Shown one piece after another: positions 1-8,416 of a DNA stretch of 64,000 nucleotides. Within the stretch, counting starts at the first letter, position 1; every line of letters begins with the position of its first letter. The translations under genes and the position numbers were made by a program. The stretch spans positions 8,259,501 through 8,323,500 of the forward strand of contig NZ_CP059732.1 of NCBI RefSeq assembly GCF_014117325.1. The letters are read 5' to 3'. The notes under the pieces were generated by a model. That model saw only the letters and a list, made by a program, of their open reading frames with translations, did no database searches and was not told where the DNA came from. Source of the stretch: Spirosoma foliorum (GTDB lineage: Bacteria; Bacteroidota; Bacteroidia; Cytophagales; Spirosomataceae).

Positions 1-1001
1 GCAGGAATAGCCCGAAACCGATTATGATACTGCCCAACTCCGCTCACGTAATGGACAATATCCGTGATGAGATACGGGACCGATTGCCCACCTCTACCCG
101 ACGGAGCATCTTTTACAACAATCTTGCAACCGGGGTACAGCCCAGGCACTCTAGCCTGACCATCCATGTATTTTTCTTCGGCAGCCAGGGCCGCTTTACG
201 ATTGTCGCGATAGGGTGTCATATCAGCTGTAGCCTGAGCCGGGTGTGGGTTAATTCCCCCACTGGTTTCGGGTTTACCATAAGGAGCCAGATCCTTTCCT
301 GTTTCCGATTCTAACTGCCGATCCTCTTCTGGCAAATAATCATAGTGTTTGAAATAAGTAGGTGCCGCTCGTACACCCGTGCGAAACTGAACCAGATTGG
401 CCCCAAACGTTAAGGTCAGGGCCGAAGGTGTGCCGGGGCTGGTCGTAAATTGCAGCTTGCCACCGTCGTAGTAAAACCAGGCCCCGAAATCATAGGCCAG
501 TCGTTTAAGAAAGTCCCAGGTCGACTCCTGGTAACGAACGCAAAATGGCAGCTTGGCAGGTCCTAGCGGAGCGGTTACCTTCTTGGGCTGGCTGTATGAA
601 CTCAGGCAGGCCGACACCACATCCGAAATCGATTTATCAATAAACGTTTGTGTACCGGGCACCGTCTTCAGCGCTTCACAGTTTCCATGACCAATCAGCG
701 TCATGAGTCCCCAATAGCCATCATCCTGTTGCCGCAACTCCGTTTGGGTAATAACGCCTTTAAACTCCAGGGGTGCTGACGATGGGTCTCCTTTGATCGT
801 CAGATCGAGCGACTTCCGCTGTAGCTGATCAAATTTATCCGAAAACAACGTCACCAATTCCTCAATGGCGTCGTGCTCGAAGAATACCCGAAATTCGTGG
901 GTGGAGTGGATAGACTGCTGTAACGTTAGCGATTGAAAAGACGAGATTTTTTTCCCGTCGATGAGTAAGGTTGTTTCGGCAACAATGGAATAAGCAGGCA
1001 T
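1..1001 (-). CDS. vgrG: VgrG/TssI spike protein, partial (C-terminal part beyond the left edge)
   Basis: The reverse strand is open from an ATG at 1001 to the window edge, giving 333 residues that begin MPAYSIVAETTLLIDGKK. The run QSLTLQQSIHSTHEFRVFF is typical of the gp27-like base of VgrG. Later FCVRYQESTWDFLKRLAYDFG and GAWFYYDGGKLQF match the VgrG/gpD core, where a phage-late-control fold is followed by the OB-fold (PYLITDIVHYVSGVGQYHNRF). VgrG is the trimeric spike at the tip of the Hcp tube and usually carries the effector. The missing C-terminus would hold the beta-helix and any effector extension, so cargo cannot be judged. It is divergent from tssE across a 172-base gap. Confidence 0.88.
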   Translation of the reverse strand, partial: MPAYSIVAETTLLIDGKKISSFQSLTLQQSIHSTHEFRVFFEHDAIEELVTLFSDKFDQLQRKSLDLTIKGDPSSAPLEFKGVITQTELRQQDDGYWGLMTLIGHGNCEALKTVPGTQTFIDKSISDVVSACLSSYSQPKKVTAPLGPAKLPFCVRYQESTWDFLKRLAYDFGAWFYYDGGKLQFTTSPGTPSALTLTFGANLVQFRTGVRAAPTYFKHYDYLPEEDRQLESETGKDLAPYGKPETSGGINPHPAQATADMTPYRDNRKAALAAEEKYMDGQARVPGLYPGCKIVVKDAPSGRGGQSVPYLITDIVHYVSGVGQYHNRFRAIP

Positions 1002-1110
1002 GGCAAGAGGAAGTAGGGAGAAAAGGTTTTCAAACTACGATGAGAAATGAGCCTTCATTCCGGTACTGGAATTAAGCACGCCGAATGTAAGAAAATGCTT
1101 GTCGATTACC

Positions 1111-1131
1111 AACCAATTTTGTTTATTGGTT
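1111..1131. promoter_or_regulatory. inverted repeat in the vgrG/tssE divergent promoter gap, possible operator
   Basis: A perfect 7-base inverted repeat (AACCAAT, seven-base spacer, ATTGGTT) lies between the divergent vgrG and tssE starts. Just downstream is TAGTCTTTG, close to the Bacteroidota -7 element TAnnTTTG but with one extra spacer base. Nothing else was seen in 1002-1173. The operator role is inferred from position only. Confidence 0.3.
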
Positions 1132-1173
1132 AGTCTTTGTTAAGGCAGCCTCTTCCTCTACCTGTAAACTGTT

Positions 1174-1605
1174 ATGAATCAGTCACTTTACCGCCTGCCG
1201 ATCCGATTTGGCCCCATCATGGCCGGAAAGGAAATACCAACCTGTGGGGTGGGCGTTTCCATTGCACAGACGCTCTATTTATTACTCCATACCCGTTACG
1301 GTGAACTCCGAAGCGACCGCTCATTTGGCTGCAAAATCTGGGACATCGAGTTCGATCGTACGATTAGAACCAGCCATTGGATTGACTACCTGCGCGAATC
1401 GCTTGAAGTGGCCATTCGGCAACACGAACCCCGCCTGCGAAATCCTAAAATTTCAGTAGAGTTCCGAGCCGTTGATCATCGCTCAGAAGGTGCTCCGGAA
1501 GATTATCGACAATTGGCGACCGTGACAGTAAACGCTACGGTGGTTGAAACGGAAGAGCCGTTCCGGTTTTCGACCCAACTCCATGTAGGGCAACTGGCAA
1601 GCTAA
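1174..1605 (+). CDS. tssE: T6SS baseplate protein TssE (gp25-like)
   Basis: This 143-residue protein has the size and layout of the gp25/TssE family: a basic N-terminus, the segment SIAQTLYLLLHTRYGELRSD, and a central acidic/aromatic run SFGCKIWDIEFDR. The C-terminus has the beta-strand pair expected of gp25. TssE is the wedge component that starts sheath polymerisation around the baseplate. It is followed 45 bases later by tssF, the usual pairing, so the two are probably co-transcribed. Start is the ATG after a short AT-rich leader; there is no Shine-Dalgarno, as is common in Bacteroidota. Confidence 0.8.
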   Translation: MNQSLYRLPIRFGPIMAGKEIPTCGVGVSIAQTLYLLLHTRYGELRSDRSFGCKIWDIEFDRTIRTSHWIDYLRESLEVAIRQHEPRLRNPKISVEFRAVDHRSEGAPEDYRQLATVTVNATVVETEEPFRFSTQLHVGQLAS

Positions 1606-1650
1606 CAAACCGTATTTACTGGTAGTCTCACTTTCCTTACCTGAACACCC

Positions 1651-3546
1651 ATGCCGCTGAGTGACCAACGATCGTATTTTTCCCAGGAGGCTATTCGGCA
1701 ACGTTTACTACTCCACATCATGCAGATGTGGGGAGTGCGGGACCTGAACAATCTCGATACGTTCGTCCGGATGCTGATCGATACCCTGGCCAATGAGGTC
1801 TATAAAATCAGCAATGAGTTTATGGAGTCGGAGGGGCGGGTATTGGAGCGGCTGGCCGATTTACTAACGCCAGATCTGCTGACCATTCCTCGCCCGGCCC
1901 ACGCAATTATGCAGGCCTACCCGGCCGAACCGGTTGTTGAGTTAGAGCCGACACAAAGCTTTCTTTATCAACAGAAATACGCGTCGCAGTTGATGGGCGA
2001 ACTGGACAGTTTGCAGGATATGTTTTTCTCCCCCGTCGACTCGCTACGACTTGTTGATGGCCGTATAGCCTACCTCGCTTCGGGTGCCCAGTTATATTCG
2101 ATTCATCCGCAGTTGGGCAAACGCCTTGTCGCGCAAACCATGCCGCTGCGTAAGCTTGCACCAAAAACGCTCTGGATTGGGTTGGCGCTTAATTCGGCCG
2201 TTGAATCCCTCGATCGGGTAAATTTCTTCTTCGACTGGCCTAGTGACGTAAATCCACAGCCGTTGCTTCCATTACTAGCCTTAAGTGGCTGGTACCTGAA
2301 TGGGGCTCCGCTACAAACAGCTGTTGGCCCAGCTTACGCAGAATCGAATCAGCGCCAGCACGATGGCCCGGCGCAGTTACTGTCGGAATACGAGATCAGT
2401 TATCAACTCGAGAATGACATCCGCCAGATGTATCAGCCTCGCTTTGTTCACCTTAAACAGCCTGAAATCGGGCAGTTGGAAGATGAAAAATTGCCTTATC
2501 CGCCTGCGTTTGCGGAAGCTTTTGGGGTAAAAAATCTAGGCCCACTGGCAAGCGAATCATTACTTTGGTTGCAGGTGACTTTTCCGGCCCGATTCGACGA
2601 AACGATATTGGAAAAGGTATCGGTTGAACTCAATGCATTTCCGGTCTTGAACCGGAAAGCGAACCGGATTCTTTACCGGACAACCGCCAATTATAACCTT
2701 CTGCCTTTGCGAACCGCTCCGTTCGAAACGTTGCTACTGGTTAGGATGGTTATGGATAGCAAGGAGCGCCTTTTCAGCCCCTTTCCGTTTCATAAAGCCG
2801 ATCATATCGAAGAAGGCGGCTATTCCGTTCGGCGGGGTGGAGTAGAACGATTCGACGAACGAAACGCCCGTGAACAACTGACATTTCTGCTCGAACTACT
2901 TCGGGATGAGTCGGTTGCGTTTGCTGTATATGGGCAGGATACGGTGCGCTTACTACTGACTCAACTCCAGGAGAAGCTTGAGCAGCTTGAGCGCAAAGTG
3001 CAGACTACCATGACGTCGCCGATAGCGCTTAATCAGTATGTGCTGTTTAAACCGTTTGAAGAGGGAGACACGATGCAGGTCGATTTCTGGACAACCAACT
3101 GCGAACTGGCCAACCGCATTCCGGTGGGCACGCTTTTACAGGCTTTTGATACGAGCAGTTTGCACAACGACAGTATTCGGTTGTTAACGACCACTATTGG
3201 CGGCCGGAATCGCCCTGATGCGCTTCATCGCGTTCAAACCTACCGATATGCGCTCATGACCCACCAGCGTATAGTAACGCTGGAAGATACCAGGGCCTTT
3301 TTTCACCATGAACTAGGCCCTTTACTGGAGTCGGTAACAATAAAAAAAGGAGTTGCTACAGGAGGTACAGTAAAAGAAGGTCTGATGCGCACTGTTGATA
3401 TTAGCCTGCATCCGGCAGAGGACTGCACCCTTACCCAGGCCGAATGGCATGTTGTTATGGAGGGACTTCTCCAGAAACTGATTCATCGGTCGGGGCAGGT
3501 TACTACGTACAGGTTATTCCTGGCCGACGTAACCACACAAGTTTAG
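1651..3546 (+). CDS. tssF: T6SS baseplate protein TssF
   Basis: This 631-residue protein matches the TssF (VasA/gp6-like wedge) family in size and N-terminal pattern. Residues about 20-75 include LLHIMQMWGVRDLNNLD and RVLERLADLLTPDLLTIPRPAHAI, where wedge subunits carry the RLLEG/LTP signature. The middle holds the beta-rich domain (SLLWLQVTFPARFDETIL). The C-terminus has acidic strands followed by LHRVQTYRYALMTHQRIVTLEDTRAFF, as in other TssF proteins. TssF and TssG form the baseplate wedge with TssE and TssK. The downstream beta-barrel gene starts 22 bases later, so it is likely co-transcribed. Confidence 0.85.
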   Translation: MPLSDQRSYFSQEAIRQRLLLHIMQMWGVRDLNNLDTFVRMLIDTLANEVYKISNEFMESEGRVLERLADLLTPDLLTIPRPAHAIMQAYPAEPVVELEPTQSFLYQQKYASQLMGELDSLQDMFFSPVDSLRLVDGRIAYLASGAQLYSIHPQLGKRLVAQTMPLRKLAPKTLWIGLALNSAVESLDRVNFFFDWPSDVNPQPLLPLLALSGWYLNGAPLQTAVGPAYAESNQRQHDGPAQLLSEYEISYQLENDIRQMYQPRFVHLKQPEIGQLEDEKLPYPPAFAEAFGVKNLGPLASESLLWLQVTFPARFDETILEKVSVELNAFPVLNRKANRILYRTTANYNLLPLRTAPFETLLLVRMVMDSKERLFSPFPFHKADHIEEGGYSVRRGGVERFDERNAREQLTFLLELLRDESVAFAVYGQDTVRLLLTQLQEKLEQLERKVQTTMTSPIALNQYVLFKPFEEGDTMQVDFWTTNCELANRIPVGTLLQAFDTSSLHNDSIRLLTTTIGGRNRPDALHRVQTYRYALMTHQRIVTLEDTRAFFHHELGPLLESVTIKKGVATGGTVKEGLMRTVDISLHPAEDCTLTQAEWHVVMEGLLQKLIHRSGQVTTYRLFLADVTTQV

Positions 3547-3568
3547 ATTTTAGCCATGTATATCGTTT

Positions 3569-5467
3569 ATGCGTATCGTTTTCTGGTTTGTAGTTAGTTA
3601 TGCTGTTCTTGCCCTGGTTAATCGGGGGGTGGCACAGGATTCGCTACTTTACAATCCTAACCCCTTAGTATTAACCCACCCCACATCCATTGATGCTTTT
3701 GCCCCTTTTAAATGGCGATTGAGTGGTACTATTGGCTACCACCAGTTACAACAGAAAGGCTATTTGAATGACAATCTGTATCTGACAAATGGAGTTCAGA
3801 CCACGCTCTCTGCCGATTATTTTGTTGGGCGAAATTGGGGGATTGGCGTTTTAGCTGGCTATCAGAATTTACGGGTAAGTGATTTATACCGACTGGATAA
3901 GTCGATCCCTTTATTCCCGACTCCTCATGTGCTGCCGCTTACCTCCCAGCACAGTTTTATGCTGGCGGTTGGGCCCGCTTTTTCATTTCCACTGAGCCAG
4001 CGACTACTGTTCGATGTAGAGCTTAGGGGCGGAGTATTTTATAACGATGCCCCTATTCTGGGCGCTTACATATCGGGTACTACACAGGATAATCTGTTGA
4101 ATGGCACATACGTTACAACAGTTTCGCCAAGCGATCAACGGGCTCGAATTGGATTCACCGGAAGTGCTGGCTTCAAATACCAGGTTAGTCCGCAAGTAGG
4201 AATAGGCTTATCGGCCAACACGACCTTGACCTCGCTTGGGTATACACAGGTAAACAGTTCAAATGGCTTTTCGCAGAAGCGTCTGGATATGAATACGATA
4301 GGTGTTCAGTTTGGGGTTTCGTACCGGTTTCTGTCGTCCAAACGGCAAGGGACCAACGACGTTCCCGCAAGAGCGCCCAAGCCTGTTTGTTATCCGCCCA
4401 TTCTGGACCCCAATCAGCCCAACGAATACGAGGTGGGTATAAATAGTCGACCGACGTTGAAATGGCGAAGTAGTGCGCCTATCTATACCGAGGGCGAACA
4501 GTATTCGTTCCGGCTGTATACCTTACCCGGCAACCGGCTGATCTACGAAAAAACGGGGAAAGATTCTCAGTTCATCTGGCCAACGCAACTCGCATTGCCA
4601 GATTCAGCGAGTTATTTTTTCTACTCCGTTTCTACCGTTCGCAATGACGAATTTGAGCAATCGTGCCGCAGCGAGCCCGTTGCTGGAACACTCGGTTTTT
4701 ATATACGTCCATCGGCCCGACAGGCAGCTATTCCCCGCGAACCGGCTCCTATCTATACGCTTAAACTGTATGAGTTGAGTTTAGAAAGGGTCGCCAGGGT
4801 TACGTCTAAAGCCACCAAACCTGCACCCAAACCAAGTGTAGGGTCACAAAAACCGGCTCAAACCAAGCCTGTTAGTCAGCCTGTTGCACGAACTGATACA
4901 ATTCGGGCGAATTCGGCAAAAGTAGATTCGGTAAAAACAGCTGCCCTACGTCCCGACTCTGTGCGCTCTGATTCTGCGAGGGATAAGGCGATGCGATCAG
5001 ATTCGATCCGGACGGATTCGATTCGGTTGGATTCAGCCAGGGTAAATGCAGTGCGTTCTGATTCTGCGCGCGCCATTGCTGTCCGATCTGATTCCGTTCG
5101 GGCAGACTCTGTGAAGAGTACGGCAATACGTTCTGATTCTGTGCGGGCGAATACGGAACTCTATACGTCCAAAATCGTCTTTAGGCTTCTTTATGAAGGA
5201 GCAACGCAGGAGCTGGATTTTAGCTGGCCGAGTCGTCTTCCGCTACCGACGCAGCCAACGGTGTATCAGTATACGATTAATCGCGTCAATAGCCAGGAGC
5301 TCCTGCAAAACAACTATATAATCGTTGAGCCCGATGGCTGTTCAATGATCATTGGCGAGGCAACAAAAGATCAACGCTTACACTATATGGGTCCGCGCAC
5401 TGGCCCAATCAGGCAACCGTCGATAAAGAAACCAACGCGCTCACCAACGAAAAAAGGCAAGCCGTAA
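3569..5467 (+). CDS. outer-membrane beta-barrel protein with SDS-R repeat linker, T6SS-iii associated
   Basis: The 632-residue protein opens with a signal peptide (VVSYAVLALVNRGVAQ). Residues about 40-260 are a small beta-barrel of the porin_6/OmpA-like sort, with alternating aromatic strands such as WRLSGTIGYHQL, NWGIGVLAGYQNL and IGLSANTTLTSLGY. Residues about 270-400 form a fibronectin-like domain (PTLKWRSSAPIYTEGEQYSFRL). A 90-residue low-complexity linker of repeated SDS(V/A/I)R units follows. A second domain (about 530-600) with a similar F-W-P pattern ends in a basic tail. It sits between tssF and tssG with tight spacing, so it probably acts with the T6SS. It could be an outer-membrane or surface partner for the system, which lacks TssJ. 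I do not recognise a named family for the whole. Confidence 0.6.
   Translation: MRIVFWFVVSYAVLALVNRGVAQDSLLYNPNPLVLTHPTSIDAFAPFKWRLSGTIGYHQLQQKGYLNDNLYLTNGVQTTLSADYFVGRNWGIGVLAGYQNLRVSDLYRLDKSIPLFPTPHVLPLTSQHSFMLAVGPAFSFPLSQRLLFDVELRGGVFYNDAPILGAYISGTTQDNLLNGTYVTTVSPSDQRARIGFTGSAGFKYQVSPQVGIGLSANTTLTSLGYTQVNSSNGFSQKRLDMNTIGVQFGVSYRFLSSKRQGTNDVPARAPKPVCYPPILDPNQPNEYEVGINSRPTLKWRSSAPIYTEGEQYSFRLYTLPGNRLIYEKTGKDSQFIWPTQLALPDSASYFFYSVSTVRNDEFEQSCRSEPVAGTLGFYIRPSARQAAIPREPAPIYTLKLYELSLERVARVTSKATKPAPKPSVGSQKPAQTKPVSQPVARTDTIRANSAKVDSVKTAALRPDSVRSDSARDKAMRSDSIRTDSIRLDSARVNAVRSDSARAIAVRSDSVRADSVKSTAIRSDSVRANTELYTSKIVFRLLYEGATQELDFSWPSRLPLPTQPTVYQYTINRVNSQELLQNNYIIVEPDGCSMIIGEATKDQRLHYMGPRTGPIRQPSIKKPTRSPTKKGKP
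4893..5156 (+). repeat. in-frame coding repeat, SDS(V/A/I)R units
   Basis: About 88 codons repeat the hexad R-S-D-S-(V/A/I)-R with variants (RTDSIR, RLDSAR, RADSVK). The nucleotide unit is roughly TCTGATTCTGTGCG. The repeat alternates basic and acidic/serine residues, which suits a flexible linker or a peptidoglycan-interacting segment. Repeat length may vary between strains. Confidence 0.75.
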
Positions 5468-5488
5468 TGCCGGGAAACTACGATGTGG

Positions 5489-6421
5489 TTAAAGAAAAGA
5501 ATTGTAACCCAGAAATGTATCCGCTGTTTTAGGAGCATCTGATTTCGTTAACACGGAAACCGATACTTCGCTGGAAACAGGTAAAAAATAGTCAATGAGA
5601 TTATGCAATAGAGCAATCGTTTTTGAGTGTGGCAGAAAATCGGCCACCCGGTTATCCGGAACGGGACCAATACTAATCCGTATCCCATTCCAGTCGGCGT
5701 CGAAATGGTCGCTAACAACGGTATCAATGCCAAGTCGGCAGTTGTCCAGTCTTGGTAAGCCGCCCTCGCGTGTTGATTCATCTAATCGGCGTCCCGCTTC
5801 AACTTGAGCCGGAACCCCAAAGAAGAGGTGGAGAAAGCGGCCGAACCAGGGCAGATTACTGCGAAGCAGGTGTAGCCAGGGCAGTATTTGAATAAAAATA
5901 CCCGCCTGACTACGGCTCATAGCGTTTATGATTGGCCAGTGTTCGGCAAACTGTTTAATAATCTCGGTAGCGCCATCCAGATGGTCAACCGAACTATCGT
6001 AATGAACAGAAAGGGTACGCAGGTGATTCAGTTCAGCATCGAAGGGAAGAAAAAACAAGCGCGCCTGTCGTTCTTCATCCCGATCCCGTCGTATGCCGTC
6101 AAGAAGTTGATCGACATTTTGGGGACCTGTCGATTCTGCTGGACTGAAAAACAGGTAATGGGGCAACATATCGAACAAGCCCTCGCGGGGTGTATCGATG
6201 CGGTTGTAAATGAAGGTTGAGCCTTCCAGCAACCAGTCGCTAACGTCCTCAATGTCTTTGGAGTAGGCTCGACTATAGAGCCCGGTTGGATTGACAATGA
6301 TCCGTTCGGGAGCCATCTGTTGATTAGCCAGGGAAGCCGCTAAAATTTCGGCCTTAAAATCGACATCAAGGAGATCGAGGAAATAAGGAGATGAAACGGC
6401 CGATGGATCAGAGACAGACAT
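5489..6421 (-). CDS. tssG: probable T6SS baseplate protein TssG
   Basis: This 310-residue protein lies inside the T6SS cluster on the opposite strand, convergent with the beta-barrel gene and divergent from tssO. Size fits TssG (about 300-330 residues). Features include an N-terminal segment DLLDVDFKAEILAASLANQQ, the stretch REGLFDMLPHYLFFSP, and a C-terminal half with ILPWLHLLRSNLPWFGRFLHLFF, where TssG has its helical wedge-contact region. TssG pairs with two TssF copies in each baseplate wedge. The assignment leans on context because T6SS-iii TssG proteins diverge strongly. Confidence 0.6.
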   Translation of the reverse strand: MSVSDPSAVSSPYFLDLLDVDFKAEILAASLANQQMAPERIIVNPTGLYSRAYSKDIEDVSDWLLEGSTFIYNRIDTPREGLFDMLPHYLFFSPAESTGPQNVDQLLDGIRRDRDEERQARLFFLPFDAELNHLRTLSVHYDSSVDHLDGATEIIKQFAEHWPIINAMSRSQAGIFIQILPWLHLLRSNLPWFGRFLHLFFGVPAQVEAGRRLDESTREGGLPRLDNCRLGIDTVVSDHFDADWNGIRISIGPVPDNRVADFLPHSKTIALLHNLIDYFLPVSSEVSVSVLTKSDAPKTADTFLGYNSFL

Positions 6422-6491
6422 GAGTTTATAAGGAGTTGAGGTATTGAAAGAACAAGTTATCAGTTTCCAATGAAAGAATCTTTCTACGCGA

Positions 6492-6998
6492 ATGAAATCA
6501 TTAAATCATAAAGAGATTAAGCAGGCTTTCAATCATTTTTTTACCTGGTTTACCAGCTTATTGGTGGTAACGATACTCTGTGTGTATTCCTGTGTTCAAA
6601 CAAGTTTGCGTCAGGCAACTCAATTGATTCAGCAAAAAGAAGCGTTTGATCGGGTCATTTATACGGATGCGATGCTGGCCGATAAAGTTGACTCATTGTA
6701 CACCTATATGAGCCTGATGAACACAAATCGGAATCAGGATGACCAGCAATTACAACGGTTGGTTACCCGGAAGAAAGAAGAGTTTACCCGATTGGTCAGT
6801 CAGCAACAGAAAACCCAGCAGTACTTTGTGGTTTACAATCGCTTATTCAGTCATGTAAACGAGATGTTATTGTTAAAAGACTCCCTGAACAAGTCAATGG
6901 TTGAAGAAGGCGACCTGCGGGATGAACTAAGAGGATGTTTGCAACAGGCTGTAGAGGAAAATCGGCAAAATAAACGGAGAGGGCCCATCGCTAATTAA
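6492..6998 (+). CDS. tssO: T6SS-iii membrane protein TssO-like
   Basis: The 168-residue protein has one N-terminal membrane helix (about residues 19-38, TSLLVVTILCVYSCV). A periplasmic coiled-coil-rich region follows (QATQLIQQKEAFDRV, LQRLVTRKKEEFTRLVSQ). This is the architecture of TssO, one of the TssN/O/P/Q/R set that replaces the TssJLM membrane complex in Bacteroidota T6SS-iii. It begins a co-directional run tssO, TssO-like, tssP, tssR, tssH with gaps of 4-26 bases or overlaps. A GAAAG-AAT-CTTTC palindrome lies eight bases before the start. TssQ is a less likely alternative, since no lipobox is placed correctly. Confidence 0.6.
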   Translation: MKSLNHKEIKQAFNHFFTWFTSLLVVTILCVYSCVQTSLRQATQLIQQKEAFDRVIYTDAMLADKVDSLYTYMSLMNTNRNQDDQQLQRLVTRKKEEFTRLVSQQQKTQQYFVVYNRLFSHVNEMLLLKDSLNKSMVEEGDLRDELRGCLQQAVEENRQNKRRGPIAN

Positions 6999-7007
6999 CC
7001 CAGTCTT

Positions 7008-7523
7008 ATGAATAGTTTTTTTCGGCTTACGATGCGCGAACGTCGTCTCCAATTTATCTACCTGCTGGCGGCTATTAGCTTCTTGTCTGTAGTAGTTAGC
7101 TGGATTGCGTTTCGTAATAAAACGTATTCAAGTTCAGAATCGAAGTACCTGTCGAATCAAATCAAGATGAAAGAACGGGTCTTGAAAAGCCAACTTGACA
7201 ACATACCCCTGCTCGATTCGGCCTATCATGCCATTGTTGTCTATCGGCCTGAGATCAATGCTGTATTTATTGAAGTCGATATTGAAGATCGCCTGAATGA
7301 AATCCGTCGCCTATCCAACCCACAATCGGAGGGGACCCGGTTTCGGACGTTTGCGCAGATTGCCGACTTCTACAAGATGATGTACGTAGACAAAAAGCTG
7401 GTTTGGAGTAAACAATCGAACATTAGTTTGTTTCGTAAACAATTGGATGACTGTAGTGTCGGGATGTTCCCCGGTGCTGCCCCAGCCCCAGGCGCAAATC
7501 CGTCTGTCACCAGTTCCCGATAA
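7008..7523 (+). CDS. second TssO-like single-pass membrane protein of the T6SS-iii cluster
   Basis: The 171-residue protein starts with a basic cytoplasmic tail (MRERRLQF), one membrane helix (about residues 16-36, IYLLAAISFLSVVVSWIAF), then a periplasmic helical domain with KMKERVLKSQLDNIPLLDSAYHA. The C-terminus is Pro/Ala/Gly rich. Topology and size resemble the preceding TssO-like protein, and the two genes are 9 bases apart. The pair may form a heteromeric TssO layer, or this one may fill the TssQ position. No family signature was recognised beyond topology. Confidence 0.5.
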   Translation: MNSFFRLTMRERRLQFIYLLAAISFLSVVVSWIAFRNKTYSSSESKYLSNQIKMKERVLKSQLDNIPLLDSAYHAIVVYRPEINAVFIEVDIEDRLNEIRRLSNPQSEGTRFRTFAQIADFYKMMYVDKKLVWSKQSNISLFRKQLDDCSVGMFPGAAPAPGANPSVTSSR

Positions 7524-7528
7524 GTACT

Positions 7529-8416
7529 ATGAACAGTAAAATGACCTTATCGGCCCGGGCCTTTTTGCTTACTGTAGGTATGCTGGTTGTGTTGTACTGG
7601 TATACCTCCGATGTAGAAATTCAGGCCAGGGTGTACCCTGTTCAGCAAGTGGTTGGCCAGCCGGTTCGCTACATGGATAGCACGAGTCAGGCCGAACAAT
7701 GGCACTGGGAATTTGGCGATGGGCAGGAGTCACCGCGAGCAAGGGGGGTAGTCCGCTATTATCGGCCGGGTACCTATCTGATTCGCTTACGGGTCAATAA
7801 AGAAGTAACCCGAACGTTTTCAGTCGTGATCAGACCAGAGCCGATGGTTATCCGGCAGGATTCTCTCGTGCAGATACAGGGACCATCAACGGGTTATGAA
7901 CGGGAGAAGCTGGTTTTTACGGCTGTGGGTGGGCGGGCGAGTCAGTTCACCTGGCGATTCGGGGCCAGCGGACAGGTCGATTCCCGCGATCAGACGGCTA
8001 TTTATAGTTACCCTGCCGACGAAGATCGTTCGAAGCCCCATACCTATACCATTGAGTTGATGACGGATGTAACGAAGTATCCGATTCGGAAGCAGATTAC
8101 CATCATACGGGGCTATAACAAGTTTGATCCCCCCATCGATTCGCTGGATATCGTTGGCAGTGATATTCGACGTCGGCTTCAGCAAATTGCTGATGGCCAA
8201 TCATTTAATAGCAACTATAATTATTTGCTGAGCAAATACCTGTGCAATCGCAACAATTCGCTTGTTCAGATTAACAACACAAAAGCCAACGATTTTTATT
8301 CCTATTGCATGGGTCTCCAGTTCGATCAGGGAGTCCATATTGATGGGGTTGCAGTCGTTTCCGATTCGGTTACGTCCTGCATTACACGCTTAAATGTGAC
8401 TCAACATAAACCATGA
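7529..8416 (+). CDS. tssP: T6SS-iii protein TssP, PKD-like domains
   Basis: The 295-residue protein has an N-terminal membrane anchor (LSARAFLLTVGMLVVLYWY). Two PKD-like beta-sandwich domains follow. The first (about residues 32-110) carries the WEFGDG signature and a PGTYLIRLRV strand; the second (about 115-200) has FTWRFGASG and HTYTIELMT. The C-terminal 80 residues contain four cysteines, probably paired in the periplasm. This matches TssP, which links TssO and TssR in the periplasmic part of the T6SS-iii envelope complex. The stop overlaps the tssR start (ATGA), suggesting translational coupling. Confidence 0.65.
   Translation: MNSKMTLSARAFLLTVGMLVVLYWYTSDVEIQARVYPVQQVVGQPVRYMDSTSQAEQWHWEFGDGQESPRARGVVRYYRPGTYLIRLRVNKEVTRTFSVVIRPEPMVIRQDSLVQIQGPSTGYEREKLVFTAVGGRASQFTWRFGASGQVDSRDQTAIYSYPADEDRSKPHTYTIELMTDVTKYPIRKQITIIRGYNKFDPPIDSLDIVGSDIRRRLQQIADGQSFNSNYNYLLSKYLCNRNNSLVQINNTKANDFYSYCMGLQFDQGVHIDGVAVVSDSVTSCITRLNVTQHKP

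Noticed and set aside
24..314. Plus-strand open frame of 96 residues
   Set aside because: It lies antisense within the vgrG frame, whose protein fits a known family.
5888..6220. Plus-strand open frame of 110 residues inside the tssG region
   Set aside because: It is antisense to the TssG-like frame and has no recognisable features.
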